A DNA stretch of 64,000 nt, from the NCBI RefSeq assembly GCF_030811595.1, contig NZ_JAUSRB010000002.1, forward strand, positions 8,060,001-8,124,000, in the 5' to 3' direction. This document shows positions 62,637 through 64,000 of this stretch, piece by piece. Source of the stretch: Streptosporangium brasiliense. Its GTDB lineage: Bacteria > Actinomycetota > Actinomycetes > Streptosporangiales > Streptosporangiaceae. Below the pieces are notes generated by a model. That model was not told where the DNA came from and did no database searches. It saw only the letters and a program-made list of their open reading frames with translations. The position numbers were made by a program, and so were the translations under genes. The stretch's first letter is position 1, and each line of letters begins with the position of its first letter.

Positions 62637-64000
62637 CTAGCCGCGCAGGCGTTTCATCTCCGGGTCGTAGAGCGGTTCCTCGGCGACGACGGCGGCGATC
62701 CGCCGGTCGAAGTAGCCGATGTGGAGCACCCGCCCGGAGGTGGAGAGCGCGGCCGGCAGCCAGGCGTAGGCGATGCCCCTGCCGACCGTGTAGCCGTAGG
62801 CGGCGCTGGTGACGTATCCGACGCAGCGGTCGCCGTCGTAGACGGGCTCCTTGCCCATGACGACGGCGGCGGGACCATCGATCGTCAGGCAGGTCAGCCG
62901 GCGCCGCACCGAGACGCGGCGCTCGGCCAGGGCCGCGCGGCCGATGAAGTCGTCCGGGCCGGCCCCGCGCACGGCGGAGCCCAGGCCCGCCTCGTAGGGG
63001 TCGTGCTCGTGGGTCATGTCGGTGCCGAAGGAACGGTAGCCCTTCTCCAGCCGCAGGCTGTCGAAGGCTCCACGGCCGCCCGCGATGACCCCGTGGCGCC
63101 GTCCCGCCTCCCAGAGGGTGTCCCAGAGCTTGGCGCCCATGTCGGCCGTCGTGTAGAGCTCCCAGCCGAGCTCTCCGATGTAGGACAGCCGGAGCGCGGT
63201 GACGGGCACCGTGCCGACGTGGCCGCGTCCGCACCGGAAGTAGCCGAAGCCGTCGCGGGAGAAGGCGGGGCCGGCCAGCGGCGCCACGAGGTCGCGGGCG
63301 CGGGGCCCCCAGACCCCGACGCAGCAGGTCCCGGCCGTGATGTCGCGGACGGTGACCGATCCGTCGGCCGGGAGGTGGCGGTGGAGCCAGTCGAGGTCGA
63401 GGTTGCCGTTGGCGCCGACCTGGAACAGGTCCGGGCCGAGCCGGGCGACGGTGATGTCGCCGCGGATGCCGGCGCCCTCGTCCAGCAGCAGGCAGTAGAC
63501 CACCGATCCGACGGGCCTGCCGACGTCGCCCGTCGAGATCCGCCGCAGGAAGGCGGCGGCCCCGCGGCCGGCGACCTCGATCCGCTTGAGCGCGCTCATG
63601 TCGTACAGCGCGACGGACTCCCGCGAGAGCTGGGCCTCGGCACCGACGATCGGCGACCAGTGACGGGCGGCCCACCCGTCCCGCCCGGGGATGTCCCGGC
63701 CCGCGAGCAGGGGCTCGTTGGCGCCGTACCACTGGGGGCGTTCCCAGCCGCCGGCCTCCAGGAAGTACGCCGCCAGCTCCCGCTGGCGCGGGTGGAAGGG
63801 GCTGGTGCGGAGCGGGCGCAGGTTCTCCGGCGGCTGCAGCGGGTGGATGATGTCGTAGACCTCGGCGAAGTTCTGGCAGCCGCGGGTGAGCACGTACTCC
63901 GGGGCGAGCTGGTGCGGCTCGAAGCGGTTGACGTCGCACTCGTGCAGGTCGAAGGAGGAGCAGCGGCCGTCGGTCAGCCACTCGGCCATGGCCCGGGCCA
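62637..64000 (-). CDS. dimethylglycine/sarcosine dehydrogenase-like protein, 5' end outside the window
   Basis: About 454 codons are visible. The frame is open through the window edge and the first residues (ARAMAEWLTDGRCSSFDLHE) correspond to the middle of DMGDH/SDH proteins, just after the FAD domain, so the gene must continue to the right. The visible part has the linker LHECDVNRFEPHQLAPEYVL and a full aminomethyltransferase (GcvT) domain that accepts formaldehyde onto tetrahydrofolate. It precedes soxB by 31 bp and would supply sarcosine from dimethylglycine. Confidence 0.88.
   Translation of the reverse strand, partial: ARAMAEWLTDGRCSSFDLHECDVNRFEPHQLAPEYVLTRGCQNFAEVYDIIHPLQPPENLRPLRTSPFHPRQRELAAYFLEAGGWERPQWYGANEPLLAGRDIPGRDGWAARHWSPIVGAEAQLSRESVALYDMSALKRIEVAGRGAAAFLRRISTGDVGRPVGSVVYCLLLDEGAGIRGDITVARLGPDLFQVGANGNLDLDWLHRHLPADGSVTVRDITAGTCCVGVWGPRARDLVAPLAGPAFSRDGFGYFRCGRGHVGTVPVTALRLSYIGELGWELYTTADMGAKLWDTLWEAGRRHGVIAGGRGAFDSLRLEKGYRSFGTDMTHEHDPYEAGLGSAVRGAGPDDFIGRAALAERRVSVRRRLTCLTIDGPAAVVMGKEPVYDGDRCVGYVTSAAYGYTVGRGIAYAWLPAALSTSGRVLHIGYFDRRIAAVVAEEPLYDPEMKRLRG

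Noticed and set aside
61374-64000. Glycine riboswitch controlling the sox operon
   Set aside because: Only 31 bp separate the DMGDH-like gene and soxB; any leader would be right of the window and cannot be seen.

Overview
The window is very GC-rich, uses many GTG and TTG starts, and is densely packed with ATGA- or GTGA-type overlapping genes. Several lineage markers are present: a cslA-glxA-GH6 operon, DUF574 methyltransferase, HGxxPAAW, DUF2795 and DUF5302 small proteins, and an RsbW-like anti-sigma fragment. Together these point to a filamentous soil actinomycete, probably of the Streptosporangiales or a near relative. I see no rRNA, tRNA, CRISPR array, prophage or intact insertion sequence. 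The region reads as chromosome devoted to nutrient uptake, catabolism and secreted enzymes.

Layout, left to right. 1-7.7 kb: the tail of an anti-sigma kinase, a wax-ester/DGAT acyltransferase, a PucR regulator divergent from an SHMT-family PLP enzyme around a perfect palindrome, a succinate-semialdehyde dehydrogenase, and a DUF2795 protein. 6.4-12.8 kb: a MATE exporter divergent from a four-gene Opp/Nik-type ABC importer, with a near-consensus iron box between them. 12.9-20 kb: a small membrane protein, a secreted S15 peptidase, then cslA-glxA-GH6, which is the apical glycan and radical-copper-oxidase system of streptomycete-like bacteria. 20-26.8 kb: single housekeeping or orphan genes (nucleotidyltransferase, MBL hydrolase, thiamine-binding protein, MOSC, endonuclease V, ankyrin protein, zinc-ribbon protein) and a TTA-containing LysR gene. 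26.9-30.2 kb: a 1078-residue secreted protein that fuses an M4 protease, an M28 aminopeptidase, two Ig-like modules and a chitin-binding module.

30-36 kb: an MFS exporter with a possible leader peptide, a DUF574 methyltransferase, a saccharopine-dehydrogenase-like reductase, an ssuD remnant, and a KhtT/KhtU-like potassium or cation:proton antiporter pair. 36.3-41.7 kb: four translationally coupled luciferase-like flavin monooxygenases divergent from an AhpD-like protein. 41.7-47 kb: two secreted beta-lactamase-fold proteins, ohrR/ohr around a phased operator array, and DUF2203. 46.2-50 kb: a dicarboxylate symporter divergent from a CitA/DcuS-type two-component system. 50-51.4 kb: a STAS protein and a second OhrR-like regulator divergent from a small membrane protein. 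51.4-57.1 kb: a sugar ABC importer (two permeases and a binding protein, no ATPase), a Gfo/Idh/MocA oxidoreductase and a ROK regulator. 57.2-64 kb: a DUF5302 protein and a sarcosine/dimethylglycine catabolic operon (DMGDH-like gene cut by the window edge, soxB, soxD, soxA, soxG).

The most interesting signals are the iron-box exporter/importer pair, the M4-M28 double protease lying just after a leaderless TTA-containing LysR gene, the 15-bp-phased operator array at ohrR/ohr, and the four-monooxygenase operon. All functional statements rest on reading motifs by eye. No database search was run.
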